The notes below the pieces were generated by a model that saw only the letters and a list, made by a program, of their open reading frames with translations, was not told the origin of the DNA and made no database searches. The position numbers and the translations under genes were made by a program. Shown here piece by piece: positions 9,172-18,522 of a stretch of 64,000 nt of DNA. The DNA is from Serratia quinivorans (GTDB lineage: Bacteria > Pseudomonadota > Gammaproteobacteria > Enterobacterales > Enterobacteriaceae), in assembly GCA_900457075.1 (NCBI GenBank), contig UGYN01000002.1, forward strand, positions 3,658,001 through 3,722,000, read 5' to 3'. Within the stretch, counting starts at the first letter, position 1; every line of letters begins with the position of its first letter.

Positions 9172-10425
9172 ATGTTAAAGCGTGAAATGAACATTGCTGA
9201 TTACGATGCCGAACTGTGGCGTGCAATGGAGCAAGAAGTTGTGCGTCAGGAAGAGCACATTGAGCTGATTGCGTCTGAGAACTACACCAGCCCGCGCGTA
9301 ATGCAGGCCCAGGGCTCCCAGTTGACCAACAAATACGCTGAAGGTTATCCGGGCAAGCGTTATTACGGCGGCTGCGAATATGTGGATATCGTTGAGCAAC
9401 TGGCCATCGATCGCGCAAAAGAGCTGTTCGGCGCAGATTACGCCAACGTCCAGCCACACTCCGGTTCCCAGGCGAACTTCGCTGTTTACACCGCGCTGCT
9501 GCAGCCGGGCGACACCATTCTGGGCATGAACCTGGCGCACGGCGGCCACCTGACCCACGGTTCACCGGTCAACCTGTCTGGTAAACTGTATAACGTGGTG
9601 CCTTACGGCATCGACGAAAAAGGTCAAATCGACTACGAAGATCTGGCGAAACAGGCACAGACTCATAAACCAAAAATGATCATCGGCGGCTTCTCTGCCT
9701 TCTCCGGTATCGTTGATTGGGCAAAAATGCGCGAAATCGCCGACAGCATCGGCGCTTACCTGTTCGTTGACATGGCGCACGTAGCGGGTCTGATCGCCGC
9801 CGGCGTTTATCCGAACCCGGTCCCTCACGCACATATCGTGACCACCACCACCCACAAAACCCTGGCAGGTCCGCGCGGCGGCCTGATCCTGGCGAAAGGC
9901 GGTGATGAAGATCTGTATAAAAAGCTGAACTCCGCGGTGTTCCCGGGCGGCCAGGGCGGCCCGTTGATGCACGTGATCGCCGGTAAAGCGGTGGCGCTGA
10001 AAGAAGCCATGGAGCCTGAGTTCAAAATTTACCAGCAGCAAGTGGCCAAAAACGCCAAAGCCATGGTGGAAGTGGTGCTGGAGCGCGGCTACAAAGTGGT
10101 TTCCGGTGGCACTCATAACCACCTGTTCCTGCTGGATCTGGTTGATAAGAACCTGACCGGTAAAGAAGCTGACGCTGCCCTGGGCCGCGCCAACATTACC
10201 GTGAACAAAAACAGCGTGCCAAACGATCCCAAGAGCCCGTTCGTCACCTCCGGTGTGCGTATCGGTACTCCGGCAGTGACCCGTCGCGGCTTCAAAGAGG
10301 CTGACGTGCGTGAACTGGCCGGCTGGATCTGCGACGTGCTGGACAACATCAACGATGAAGCCACCATCGAACGCACCAAGAAGAAAGTACTGGATATCTG
10401 CGCCCGCCTGCCGGTCTACGCATAA
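9172..10425 (+). CDS. glyA: serine hydroxymethyltransferase
   Basis: This PLP enzyme interconverts serine plus tetrahydrofolate with glycine plus 5,10-methylene-THF and is the main source of one-carbon units. The 417-residue length and N-terminus [16 protein letters not shown] match E. coli GlyA. The PLP lysine is Lys229 in [14 protein letters not shown]. An AGGAG ribosome site precedes the ATG. A strong intrinsic terminator follows 36 bases after the stop, so this is a single-gene transcript. Confidence 0.98.
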   Translation: MLKREMNIADYDAELWRAMEQEVVRQEEHIELIASENYTSPRVMQAQGSQLTNKYAEGYPGKRYYGGCEYVDIVEQLAIDRAKELFGADYANVQPHSGSQANFAVYTALLQPGDTILGMNLAHGGHLTHGSPVNLSGKLYNVVPYGIDEKGQIDYEDLAKQAQTHKPKMIIGGFSAFSGIVDWAKMREIADSIGAYLFVDMAHVAGLIAAGVYPNPVPHAHIVTTTTHKTLAGPRGGLILAKGGDEDLYKKLNSAVFPGGQGGPLMHVIAGKAVALKEAMEPEFKIYQQQVAKNAKAMVEVVLERGYKVVSGGTHNHLFLLDLVDKNLTGKEADAALGRANITVNKNSVPNDPKSPFVTSGVRIGTPAVTRRGFKEADVRELAGWICDVLDNINDEATIERTKKKVLDICARLPVYA

Positions 10426-10460
10426 TTTCCATTGCTGTAAAAAAACGCTGAGGCGTCAGG

Positions 10461-10490
10461 CCGGTCACTTGGGTGACCGGTTTTTTTTTT
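10461..10490 (+). terminator. Rho-independent terminator of glyA
   Basis: A perfect 8-base-pair stem CCGGTCAC / GTGACCGG with a TTGG loop is followed directly by ten T residues. Confidence 0.93.
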
Positions 10491-10552
10491 ACCTTTAGGC
10501 GACGGTTAGAGATTGAACGTCGTATATATATTTCCGTCATTAATATTAGTTA

Positions 10553-10568
10553 TTGATATATATATCAA
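10553..10568. promoter_or_regulatory. 16-base AT-rich palindrome upstream of nupC-like gene
   Basis: TTGATATATATATCAA is a perfect inverted repeat about 140 bases before the transporter start. Two TGTGA half-sites follow it (10577-10581 and about 10629), recalling CRP sites with poor second halves. The roughly 280-base region upstream of this cluster therefore probably carries its promoter and operators, but I cannot name the regulator. Confidence 0.4.
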
Positions 10569-10706
10569 CGATAGGGTGTGATATTTGTCGTCTTTTAATT
10601 AATTACCTTGTTTACAGACGGTGTTATGTGATGTAAGTCTATATGATTGTTATTTGCTCTCATGGTATACCTTGAAAAAGGACGTTATTATACTATGGAG
10701 TGTCGT

Positions 10707-11891
10707 ATGACGCAGGTTATTCACTTTATCCTCTCGTGTCTGTTAGTGACGATAATGGCATTGATGGTCAGCCATGACCGAAAGTTAATTAAGATCCGCT
10801 ATATTATTCAGCTGCTGGTGATTGAAGTATTACTTGCCTGGCTGTTCCTTCGTTCTGATATGGGTACCGGATTTACGGCACAGGTTTCTACGGTGTTTAA
10901 CGGCTTGATGCTGTTTGCCGGTGAAGGCACTGACTTTTTATTCGGCGGAATGCGGGCGCAAGGACTGGCATTCTTCCTTCTCAATGTATTGTGTCCTATT
11001 ATTTTTATTTCTGCATTGATCGGTATTATTCAGCACATCAATCTGTTGCCGATTATTATCCGGGTAGTGGGGACGGTGTTGTCCAAAGTCAATGGCATGG
11101 GCAAGTTGGAGTCTTTTAATGCTGTCAGCGCATTATTGCTGGGGCAGTCAGAGAACTTTATCGTTTATAAAGACGTGCTGGGCAAGATGTCCGAAAATCG
11201 CATTTACACTATGGCAGCCACTGCGATGTCAACCGTGTCGGTTTTTATGGTCGGTGCCTATATCAATATGGTTGATGCCCGCTATGTCGTAGTGTCATTG
11301 ATTCTGAATATGTTTAGCACATTTATCGTGCTGTCACTGATTAATCCGTATCGTGTCGATTTGGAGGAAGAGGTTGAGATGCAGGATCTGCATCGTGGAC
11401 AAAGTTTATTTGAAATGTTGGGCGAATATATTCTTGCCGGCTTTAAGGTCGCAGTAATCATTGCCGCCATGCTGCTGGGCTTTATTGCCCTGATCGCCGC
11501 CATCAACGCGTTGTTTAGCAGCCTGTTTGGCATCAGTTTTCAAGGCTTGCTGGGCTATCTGCTTTATCCATTTGCCTGGGTGCTTGGCGTGCCGGCTCAT
11601 GAGGCGCAGCAGGTTGGCAGCATCATGGCGACCAAGATTGTCGCCAACGAGTTTGTCGCCATGACTGAGTTGCAACAGATTAAAGCCGTGCTGTCGCCCC
11701 GCGCCGAAGGGATCTTGTCGGTATTCCTGATTTCCTTTGCCAACTTCACCTCGGTGGGCATTGTGGCGGGTGCGATTAAAGCATTGAACGAGGATCAGGG
11801 GAACGTGGTTTCCCGTTTCAGTATGAAACTGCTATATGGCTCAACGCTGGTGAGTTTCTTATCGGCAGCGGTGGCCGGATTGGTTATTTAA
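10707..11891 (+). CDS. nupC: NupC-family concentrative nucleoside transporter
   Basis: This inner-membrane proton-nucleoside symporter (CNT family) has about 394 residues; E. coli NupC has 400. I chose the ATG at 10707 because MTQVIHFIL aligns with the E. coli start and GGAG lies 7 bases upstream; an upstream TTG at 10647 is unlikely. Family motifs are visible: [22 protein letters not shown], and NEFVAMTEL in the substrate-binding half. A GATase-like gene and cytidine deaminase follow on the same strand, pointing to pyrimidine nucleoside uptake and salvage. It could be a NupC paralogue with a different nucleoside range. Confidence 0.87.
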   Translation: MTQVIHFILSCLLVTIMALMVSHDRKLIKIRYIIQLLVIEVLLAWLFLRSDMGTGFTAQVSTVFNGLMLFAGEGTDFLFGGMRAQGLAFFLLNVLCPIIFISALIGIIQHINLLPIIIRVVGTVLSKVNGMGKLESFNAVSALLLGQSENFIVYKDVLGKMSENRIYTMAATAMSTVSVFMVGAYINMVDARYVVVSLILNMFSTFIVLSLINPYRVDLEEEVEMQDLHRGQSLFEMLGEYILAGFKVAVIIAAMLLGFIALIAAINALFSSLFGISFQGLLGYLLYPFAWVLGVPAHEAQQVGSIMATKIVANEFVAMTELQQIKAVLSPRAEGILSVFLISFANFTSVGIVAGAIKALNEDQGNVVSRFSMKLLYGSTLVSFLSAAVAGLVI

Positions 11892-11966
11892 ACCCTCTGG
11901 CAGGCTAGATTAAGGAATATTTATCCCGGCGGTATTTAAAATCAACCGACATAAGGAGGTGTTGCA

Positions 11967-12710
11967 ATGAAGATTTTGTTTATTGGTGAGTCATGGCATA
12001 TTCACATGATCCACTCTAAAGGCTTTGACAGTTTTACCTCGAGTAAATATGAAGAGGGGGCAGAGTATCTGTTGTCCTGTCTGCGCAGCGCCGGTATTTC
12101 CATCGACTATATGCCGGCGCATACAGTTCAAAATGCCTTCCCACAAACGTTAGACGAACTGCTGGTTTATGATGTCGTCGTGATTAGCGATATCGGCAGT
12201 AATACCTTCCTATTGCAAAATAAAACCTTTTATAAAATGGAGATGATGACCAATGCCCTGTCGCTGATAAAAGACTATGTCGCTATGGGGGGCGGTGCGT
12301 TAATGATAGGCGGTTATCTTTCCTTTACCGGCATAGAGGCAAAAGCAAATTATAAAAACACCATCCTTGCCGAAGTATTACCGGTTGAAATGTTAGACCA
12401 CGACGACCGCGTTGAGTTGCCGCAAGGCTGCAAGCCCCTCACATTAAGCAAGACTCACGAGATTACCCGTCATTTAAATGAATGGCCGCCCTTACTGGGC
12501 TATAACAAATTTATTGCCAAACCCGGCAGCGAAACATTAGCCGAAATTAACGGCGATCCTCTGCTGGTGGTGGGTAAGTATCAAGAAGGCCATGTTGCCT
12601 GCTTTGCCGCTGATTGCTCCCCTCATTGGGGTGGGCCGCAATTTATGCAATGGGAAAGTTATACCGCCTTCTGGTGCAATATATTGAATTCAATCAAAAG
12701 GAGAAATTAG
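11967..12710 (+). CDS. glutamine amidotransferase-like protein of unknown function (GATase1-like/PF07090 type)
   Basis: This 247-residue soluble protein starts MKILFIGESWHIHMIHSKGFDSF and has the Rossmann-like pattern of class I glutamine amidotransferase-like proteins (VVISDIGSNTFLL, YVAMGGGALMIGGYLSFTG). No nucleophilic cysteine is seen at the expected elbow, where GGGALMIGG has no Cys, so glutaminase activity is doubtful. The C-terminal part has CFAADCSPHWGGPQF. AAGGAGG lies 8 bases before the ATG. The gene lies between a nucleoside transporter and cytidine deaminase, one base from the latter, so a role in nucleoside metabolism is plausible. The real function is unknown. Confidence 0.72.
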   Translation: MKILFIGESWHIHMIHSKGFDSFTSSKYEEGAEYLLSCLRSAGISIDYMPAHTVQNAFPQTLDELLVYDVVVISDIGSNTFLLQNKTFYKMEMMTNALSLIKDYVAMGGGALMIGGYLSFTGIEAKANYKNTILAEVLPVEMLDHDDRVELPQGCKPLTLSKTHEITRHLNEWPPLLGYNKFIAKPGSETLAEINGDPLLVVGKYQEGHVACFAADCSPHWGGPQFMQWESYTAFWCNILNSIKRRN

Positions 12711-12711
12711 A

Positions 12712-13140
12712 ATGGAAGACAAAGCCAAGATTCAAGAAATGATTGCTGCCGCCTCCCAGACCAGAGAGTTTTCCTATGCCCCTTATTCCAACTTTACCGT
12801 GGGGGCGGCATTGATCACCAAGAGCGGCAAGGTGTTCACCGGCTGCAATGTCGAATCCGTCTCTTATTCGCCAACCACCTGCGCAGAACGCGTGGCGATC
12901 CTGAAAGCGGTCTCCGAAGGCGAGCGCAGTTTTGAGATGATTGTGGTGATCGGCGGCCCCAGAGTGGGTGAAAGCAAGGCTAAAGGTTATTCCGGGCCTT
13001 GCGGCGTGTGCCGCCAAATGATTTATGAATTCGGCAAGGATATCCAAATCATTATCGCTAACAGCCTGGATGAGTACTATGTGCACGATATTTCTGAGCT
13101 TTTCCCACTTGGGTTCGGCCCGGATCATTTGTTGGGCTAA
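12712..13140 (+). CDS. cdd: cytidine deaminase, short homotetrameric type
   Basis: This zinc enzyme deaminates cytidine and deoxycytidine to the uridine forms. Zinc ligands and the proton shuttle are visible: CNVE..., TCAERVA (Cys and catalytic Glu) and PCGVCRQ (two Cys). At 142 residues it is the short Bacillus-type enzyme, unlike the 294-residue two-domain Cdd of E. coli, which suggests a separate lineage or acquisition. It starts one base after the GATase-like gene and uses an AGGAG ribosome site inside the end of that gene. The cluster would import cytidine and convert it to uridine. Confidence 0.92.
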   Translation: MEDKAKIQEMIAAASQTREFSYAPYSNFTVGAALITKSGKVFTGCNVESVSYSPTTCAERVAILKAVSEGERSFEMIVVIGGPRVGESKAKGYSGPCGVCRQMIYEFGKDIQIIIANSLDEYYVHDISELFPLGFGPDHLLG

Positions 13141-13152
13141 ATAGCAGTCTCT

Positions 13153-13191
13153 CCATAATCAGGGTAGCGGCAAGCTGCGCCCTGATTATGG
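13153..13191 (+). terminator. long hairpin after cdd
   Basis: Twelve-base perfect arms (CCATAATCAGGG / CCCTGATTATGG) flank a 15-base loop, 12 bases after the cdd stop. No T-run follows (AATAAACT), so it may be a weak terminator or a 3' stabilising structure. Confidence 0.55.
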
Positions 13192-13294
13192 GAATAAACT
13201 GTGAACTCCCTAGCACTCTACTCCCTCGACTGTGAATGAACATTGCTAGCCAGTGTGAGCTCTGTCAAAGTATCGCCCTCACACCGGAGGGATC

Positions 13295-14446
13295 ATGGTT
13301 CTGCAATCTACGCGTTGGCTAGCTCTCAGTTACTTCACCTACTTTTTTTCTTACGGCATCTTCTTACCCTTTTGGGGCGTTTGGTTAAAAGGTGAGGGCA
13401 TACCGCCTGAAACCATCGGTATTCTGCTTGGCGCCGGTCTGGTTGCGCGCTTCCTCGGTAGTTTGTTGATTGCTCCCCGGGTAAAAGATCCCGCCCATCT
13501 GGTGACGGCATTGCGCCTGCTGGCATTGCTGACGCTGGCTTTTGCCATTGGGTTCTGTTTCGGCAACGGCTGGGGCTGGCTGATGCTGGTGATCGCCGGC
13601 TTTAACCTGTTCTTTTCACCGTTGGTTCCGCTCACCGACGCACTGGCCGGCACCTGGCAAAAACAAATCACCATGGATTACGGCCGGGTCAGGCTATGGG
13701 GCTCGCTGGCGTTTGTGATTGGTTCGGCGCTGACCGGGCAGATGGTTTCCGTCTGGGGCCATAGCGCCATTCTCTACAGCCTGATAATCAGCATACTGGC
13801 GATGCTGTTGGGCATGATGCTGAAACCGAGCGTGATGCCGCAGGGGGAAACGCGCACCCACAGCGAAACCGAACGTTCTCTGTGGGAGATGCTTAAGGAA
13901 GGGCCCGTCTGGCGCTTCCTGTTGTGCGTCACTCTGCTGCAGGGCGCGCATGCCGGTTATTACAGTTTCGGCTCTATTTATTGGCAGGAGGCGGGCTACT
14001 CGGCTTCGACCATTGGTTACTTGTGGTCGCTGGGGGTGGTGGCCGAAGTGGTTATTTTTGCCAGCAGCAATTTCCTGTTCCGCCGCTGGAATGCGCGCAA
14101 TCTGCTACTGCTTTCCGCCTGTTGCGGGATACTGCGCTGGAGCCTGATGGCCAGTAGCACCGAGTTGGGGTGGCTACTGGTGATCCAAATTCTGCACTGC
14201 GGCACCTTTACCGTTTGCCATCTGGCAGCGATGCGTTTTATCGCCGCGCGCAAGGGGCCGGAGGTGATCCGGCTGCAGGCGGTTTATTCGGCGCTGGCGA
14301 TGGGCGGCGGTATTGCGATTATGACGGTGATCGCAGGTTTCCTGTTCGAGCATCTGCAGGGTGGGGTGTTCTGGGTGATGGCGGCAGTGGTGTTGCCGGC
14401 GTTGTTTATCCGCCCACCGGCCGTTGCGGTCAGCAGCAGCCGTTAA
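13295..14446 (+). CDS. hcaT: MFS transporter, HcaT (3-phenylpropionate permease family)
   Basis: This 383-residue, 12-span major facilitator protein is close to E. coli HcaT (379 residues). Shared stretches include YFTYFFSYGIFLPFWGVWLK at the N-terminus, GLVARFLGSLLIAPRV, and LQILHCGTFTVCHLAAM-like sequence in the C half. HcaT is the putative phenylpropionate importer in E. coli, where it is also convergent with csiE. The hca catabolic genes are absent here, so the substrate in this host is uncertain. The stop codon overlaps the csiE stop by two bases on the opposite strand. A GGAGG ribosome site precedes the ATG. Confidence 0.9.
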   Translation: MVLQSTRWLALSYFTYFFSYGIFLPFWGVWLKGEGIPPETIGILLGAGLVARFLGSLLIAPRVKDPAHLVTALRLLALLTLAFAIGFCFGNGWGWLMLVIAGFNLFFSPLVPLTDALAGTWQKQITMDYGRVRLWGSLAFVIGSALTGQMVSVWGHSAILYSLIISILAMLLGMMLKPSVMPQGETRTHSETERSLWEMLKEGPVWRFLLCVTLLQGAHAGYYSFGSIYWQEAGYSASTIGYLWSLGVVAEVVIFASSNFLFRRWNARNLLLLSACCGILRWSLMASSTELGWLLVIQILHCGTFTVCHLAAMRFIAARKGPEVIRLQAVYSALAMGGGIAIMTVIAGFLFEHLQGGVFWVMAAVVLPALFIRPPAVAVSSSR

Positions 14447-15709
14447 GAGGTTTCCAGCAGCGCACGGATGAATTTGCGCTGCTGGCGCGCTAATGGCAAT
14501 TCGGTATAAATCAGCGGCGGCTGCGGCGCACTGTGCTCCGTGGCATAGGGGGTGATCACCAGGGTGACGCCCTGCGGCGCGCCAGAATGCAGATAGTCGC
14601 GCAGTGGCAAATACTTGATATTCAGTGGCAGCAGCGTTAATTCGCGGATCTGATATTCCACTTCATCTTCCAACTGCGGGTTGTCCAGCGTCAGCAATAA
14701 CACCTGTTTTTCCTGCAACGCATTGCCCTGCATCAACCAGGCACCGAAACTGATGGCGACCAGCCCGGCTTCTTCGCTGGAAAAATGAATACCGTATTCC
14801 TGTTCCAGCGGGGCCAGTGCCTCCTGGGCGGTACGCATCAGGCGCGGATACTTGCGTTCAACTTCCTCCAGCAGTGTGTTATCGATACCAATCTCAAAGC
14901 GACAGCGTTCTACCGCAGGGGCAAGATGGGCGAACAGCTGGCTGATCAAATCCTCTTTACTGCTAAAAGTCATGCCGGAAATCTGTTGGAAGCGCTCGAC
15001 CATATTTTCAATCGCTGCCATTAATCGCAGATCTTCCGTTGAGTCATTGCTGTGGTAGCTGTGATTTTTCAGCATGGTAAACATCAGCACCAGAAAATCG
15101 TTTTCGCTGGTTTCGGGTGGCAGGGCAAATAACTGATTCAATGATTGATGCAGCAAGAGGGTCGCCTGATGTTCTGGCTTCTGATGCAGCCAGTCGCGTT
15201 GTGCGGGGCTGAACGTCGGGTGCCGCCGGCGCTGGTTCTCCCATGCGCAGTAGCGCAGGTAGTGTTGCAGAAACTGACGATCGCGTCGATCAAAGCTGCG
15301 GTTGACCAGCGCTTCATACTCGCTGATGCACTGTTCCAACTGCGGTGTCAGATCGGCGCTTTGCCCCAGAGCTTGCTGTAACCAGCGGGAAAAATGTTGA
15401 TCGATAAATTCCGGGCTACAGCGCAGGGCTCTGCGCAGCCAGTGGAGCAGGCAGAGGCGTTGGTTGAGTGCGCTGCCCCTGATCCGGTAACCCTCGTCGG
15501 GGTTACCGTCGATCTCCAGATGGTGGAAACGCTGGATTTCACTGGCAACCTCGGCTATATCTTGCCGGGTAATCGGGGGGGGAAACGCCATTAATTTGGC
15601 TGATAGTCTCCAGTTGTACTGCGGGCACCGGCGCATACAACATCAATAACAGATGGCAGCGTCGTTGTTGACCGGAGAGCTCAGGCACGGGGGCAGTGTC
15701 CAGGCTCAT
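14443..15709 (-). pseudogene. csiE: CsiE, stationary-phase inducible PRD-type protein, single-base frameshift
   Basis: Joined across one frameshift this encodes about 421 residues, close to the 426-residue E. coli CsiE, with PTS-regulation-domain-like helical repeats. The true start is the ATG at 15709 with GAAGG upstream, giving MSLDTAPVPELSGQQRRC and then SQINGVSPP. The frame breaks at a run of eight G on the plus strand (about 15575-15582). Removing one base restores SPPITRQDIAEVASEI, which aligns without gaps to the E. coli protein. Everything downstream is intact to the stop, including GIDNTLLEE and SFGAWLMQGN. An indel in an 8-base homopolymer is a common base-calling error, though slippage in vivo is possible. 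CsiE function is not well defined. Confidence 0.85.
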
Positions 15710-15850
15710 ATCACCTTCGGGCAGGTAACGTTTAAATTATGAATAAGCATAGCAAAAGGTGATGCGCGGCGCGGCAACGGCACCCGGTTTTACTTCGGCT
15801 TACAACTTTCGTCACAAATATTGGGCGAGATCGCGGCGGTTGAAGAACGG

Positions 15851-15873
15851 TTTATGTTACTTTATAACAATAA
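15851..15873. promoter_or_regulatory. Zur-like palindrome upstream of the DUF1007/NicO pair
   Basis: The 13-base core GTTACTTTATAAC fits the Zur core GTTATANTATAAC at 11 of 13 positions, with flanking T and A symmetry (TGTTA / TAACA). It lies just upstream of the zevA-like start and would predict zinc-responsive repression. Confidence 0.5.
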
Positions 15874-15886
15874 TGAGTATCTTTTG

Positions 15887-16522
15887 ATGATGAAGTTACG
15901 CTTTGTTTTGGCCGGTTTTTTAATGCTATTGAGCACCGGCGCTGTGGCTCACCCGCACAGCTTTATTGATATGAACACCACCTTTGTGGCGAAGGATCAA
16001 CAGCTGGTTGGCTTGAAAATGGTTTGGGTTATGGATGAAATCACCTCGGCAGATCTGCTGTACGATGCACAAAATGCCAAAAAAGACTCGGAAATATGGA
16101 AAAAGCTGGCGGCGGAAGTGATGGCCAATGTTCTGGGGCAACACTATTTTACGGATGTCTATCGCGACGGCAAGCCGGTGAAATACCTGAATCTGCCAAC
16201 GGAATACCACCTGTCACGCCAGGGGCACCAGGCGGTACTGGAGTTTGTACTGCCGCTGGCCGAACCGCAGCCGCTGGCGGGCAAGCCGTTCGAGATCTCC
16301 ACCTACGATCCCACTTATTTTGTCGATATGACTTATAAAGATAAAACGGCATTGCATTTGCCGCCGGAGATGGCTTCGCAGTGCAAATTCAAACTGATGA
16401 CGCCCAAACCGGACTCCTCTTTACAGGCTTACGCATTGTCCCTCGATAAAAACGATTCACCCGGCGAAGATATGGCGCTGGGGCAACAGTTCGCCCAGCG
16501 GGTTAGCCTGCAATGTCAATAA
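15887..16522 (+). CDS. periplasmic DUF1007 protein, ZevA-like metal uptake component
   Basis: The roughly 211-residue secreted protein has a signal peptide ending AVA before HPHSFIDM. The mature His-Pro-His start is typical of DUF1007 proteins and may bind metal. I chose the tandem ATG at 15887 because upstream in-frame starts would place about 22 charged residues ahead of the signal. The next gene overlaps by 10 bases and encodes a NicO-type permease. In Haemophilus the same pair (ZevAB) supports zinc acquisition. The family assignment is firm, while zinc as substrate rests on the homologous pair and the Zur-like site. Confidence 0.78.
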   Translation: MMKLRFVLAGFLMLLSTGAVAHPHSFIDMNTTFVAKDQQLVGLKMVWVMDEITSADLLYDAQNAKKDSEIWKKLAAEVMANVLGQHYFTDVYRDGKPVKYLNLPTEYHLSRQGHQAVLEFVLPLAEPQPLAGKPFEISTYDPTYFVDMTYKDKTALHLPPEMASQCKFKLMTPKPDSSLQAYALSLDKNDSPGEDMALGQQFAQRVSLQCQ

Positions 16523-17535
16523 ATCTCAGCCAGCACCGGGCGCGTAAGCGACACTGGGCTTTCAGCCTGTGGCCGCTGCTGCTGTTTGCCGTGTTGCTGA
16601 TGCTGGGCGCGCAGTTGGCGTGGCACTATTGGCCGCAATTACTGATGCAAAGCGTGGTGTGGCAGAAAGGGCTGCACCTGCAATTGGCGGGTCTGTTGCA
16701 GCAGGTAAAAGCGGCACCGCAACAGGCCGGGTTGGCGCTGATGTTGTTCAGCCTGAGTTATGGCGTGCTGCACGCCCTTGGCCCCGGCCACGGTAAAGTG
16801 GTGATTGCCACCTATCTGGCTACCCATCCGGCGCGGTTGAAAAGCAGCCTGAAACTGACCTTTGCCGCGTCGTTGGTGCAGGGACTGGTGGCGATCGCGC
16901 TGGTGACGTTGATGCTGGTGGTACTGCAACTGTCGTCCCGGCAACTGCACCAGAGCAGTTTCTGGCTCGAGAAAGGCAGTTTTATTCTGGTGATGCTGCT
17001 CGGGGTGTTGCTGAGCTGGCGAGCGTTGAAGCGTTTGTATTATGCGGTTAAAGCCATGCGTCCGTCGCCAACGCTGCGAATCAACAGCCTGCAACCGCTG
17101 CCGGCGGATCACGTTCACAGCGAGCATTGCGGCTGCGGTCACCGCCATATGCCGAGCGACAGCGAACTGCAGGCGGGTAGCGACTGGCGTACGCAGACCG
17201 CCATCGTGTTGGCGATGGGAATGCGGCCGTGCTCGGGCGCAATACTGGTGTTGCTGTTTTCCAAGGTGATTGGCGTGTTTGTCTGGGGCGTTTTCTCGGC
17301 GTTGGCCATGGCGCTGGGCACCTCACTGACTATCTCATTATTGGCCTTGTTGGTGCATTACAGTCGCCGATTGGCGGTACGTCTCAGCCAATCGCGTGCC
17401 CCTGCGGCCTGGAGTGCGGTGGCCTGGGGTTCGCTGGCGCTGGCCGGTGGCCTGATTTTGCTGTTCGCCGGGCTGTTGCTGTATTTCACTGCCCAGCCGG
17501 AATTTATCGGCGGCATCCGGCCTTTCTCCCGCTGA
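16513..17535 (+). CDS. NicO-family divalent metal permease, ZevB-like
   Basis: This 340-residue membrane protein has about seven hydrophobic spans. Typical NicO-family features are visible: GPGHGKVVIATYLATHP near residue 91, and GMRPCSGAILVLLFS near 236. A histidine/cysteine-rich cytoplasmic or periplasmic loop (DHVHSEHCGCGHRHM, about 197-211) is a probable metal site. It overlaps the DUF1007 gene, so the two act together, probably in zinc or nickel/cobalt movement. The family includes exporters (RcnA) and importers; the DUF1007 partner favours the ZevAB zinc type. A terminator follows. Confidence 0.82.
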   Translation: MSINLSQHRARKRHWAFSLWPLLLFAVLLMLGAQLAWHYWPQLLMQSVVWQKGLHLQLAGLLQQVKAAPQQAGLALMLFSLSYGVLHALGPGHGKVVIATYLATHPARLKSSLKLTFAASLVQGLVAIALVTLMLVVLQLSSRQLHQSSFWLEKGSFILVMLLGVLLSWRALKRLYYAVKAMRPSPTLRINSLQPLPADHVHSEHCGCGHRHMPSDSELQAGSDWRTQTAIVLAMGMRPCSGAILVLLFSKVIGVFVWGVFSALAMALGTSLTISLLALLVHYSRRLAVRLSQSRAPAAWSAVAWGSLALAGGLILLFAGLLLYFTAQPEFIGGIRPFSR

Positions 17536-17548
17536 CGGGCATAAAAAA

Positions 17549-17578
17549 AGCGCCGCAATAAATTGCAGCGCTTTTTCT
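17549..17578. terminator. bidirectional terminator between the NicO gene and suhB
   Basis: The stem AGCGCCGCAA / TTGCAGCGCT (one mismatch) is flanked by A-run on the left and T-run on the right, so it can end both convergent transcripts. Confidence 0.87.
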
Positions 17579-17599
17579 TTATTCATTCACTTCGCGATA

Positions 17600-18403
17600 T
17601 TAACGCTTCAGCGCTTCGCTCAGTTCTTCACGCATGGTGGAAAGCATGGCTTTCACTACGCGCGGGTTGCCGGCTACCACGTTGCCGGAGCTGAAGTGGT
17701 TGTGGCCGCCAACAAAGTCGGTCACCAGGCCGCCGGATTCACGCACCAGCAGTTCACCTGCGGCGAAATCCCATGGCTTCAGGCCAATTTCGAAGAAACC
17801 GTCAACGCGACCGGCGGCCACATAGGCCAGATCCAGCGCGGCAGAACCGGTACGACGGAAGTCGGCACACTGAGTGAACAATTTGCCAACCACATTAATG
17901 TATGGCGTTGCGTGCTGCTTAACCTTGAACGGGAAGCCGGTCGCCAGGATGGTGCCATCGAGATCTTTGGCATTGGTGCCGCGCAGACGGTAACCGTTGA
18001 GCTGTGCGCCCTGACCGCGGGTGGCGGTGAACAGTTCGTTACGCATTGGATCGTAAACCACAGCCACTTCAGTACGGCCTTTAATGCGTACGGCGATGGA
18101 AACTGAGAAGTGTGGGAAACGTTTGATGAAGTTTGATGTGCCATCCAGTGGATCGATCACCCATTGTACGTCTTTATCTTCGCCGACCAATTCGCCGCGT
18201 TCTTCGGTAACAATAGTATGTTGCGGATAGGACTTGCGAATGACGTCGATGATCAGATGCTCTGCATCGCGATCGACGTTAGTGACAAAGTCATTGGTCC
18301 CTTTCTGGCTCGCTTCTACAGCGTCCGGGGTTTCGTAGTTTTTGGCAATCAGGTTACCGGCCTTGCGCGCAGCGCGCACGGCGATCGTCAGCATCGGATG
18401 CAT
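17600..18403 (-). CDS. suhB: inositol-1-monophosphatase / rRNA antitermination factor SuhB
   Basis: This 267-residue Mg-dependent phosphatase hydrolyses inositol-1-phosphate. In E. coli SuhB also joins the Nus complex during ribosomal RNA transcription. Metal-binding motifs are visible: TEERGEL (Glu67 region), WVIDPLDGTSNF and, near the C-terminus, KPWDFAAGELLVRESGG. Divergent from trmJ with 119 bases between them, the same as in E. coli. It ends near the shared terminator at 17549. Confidence 0.97.
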   Translation of the reverse strand: MHPMLTIAVRAARKAGNLIAKNYETPDAVEASQKGTNDFVTNVDRDAEHLIIDVIRKSYPQHTIVTEERGELVGEDKDVQWVIDPLDGTSNFIKRFPHFSVSIAVRIKGRTEVAVVYDPMRNELFTATRGQGAQLNGYRLRGTNAKDLDGTILATGFPFKVKQHATPYINVVGKLFTQCADFRRTGSAALDLAYVAAGRVDGFFEIGLKPWDFAAGELLVRESGGLVTDFVGGHNHFSSGNVVAGNPRVVKAMLSTMREELSEALKR

Positions 18404-18522
18404 GGGTATCTTCCAACTAGGATGTTAAAGAACAGGAAACGGCGCGAAGTATAGCAGGTGTTCGGCAAAATGCCTACGGCTGTGTTAAGCTGCTGTGATT
18501 TTCCGCTACGCTCAGAGTTTGT

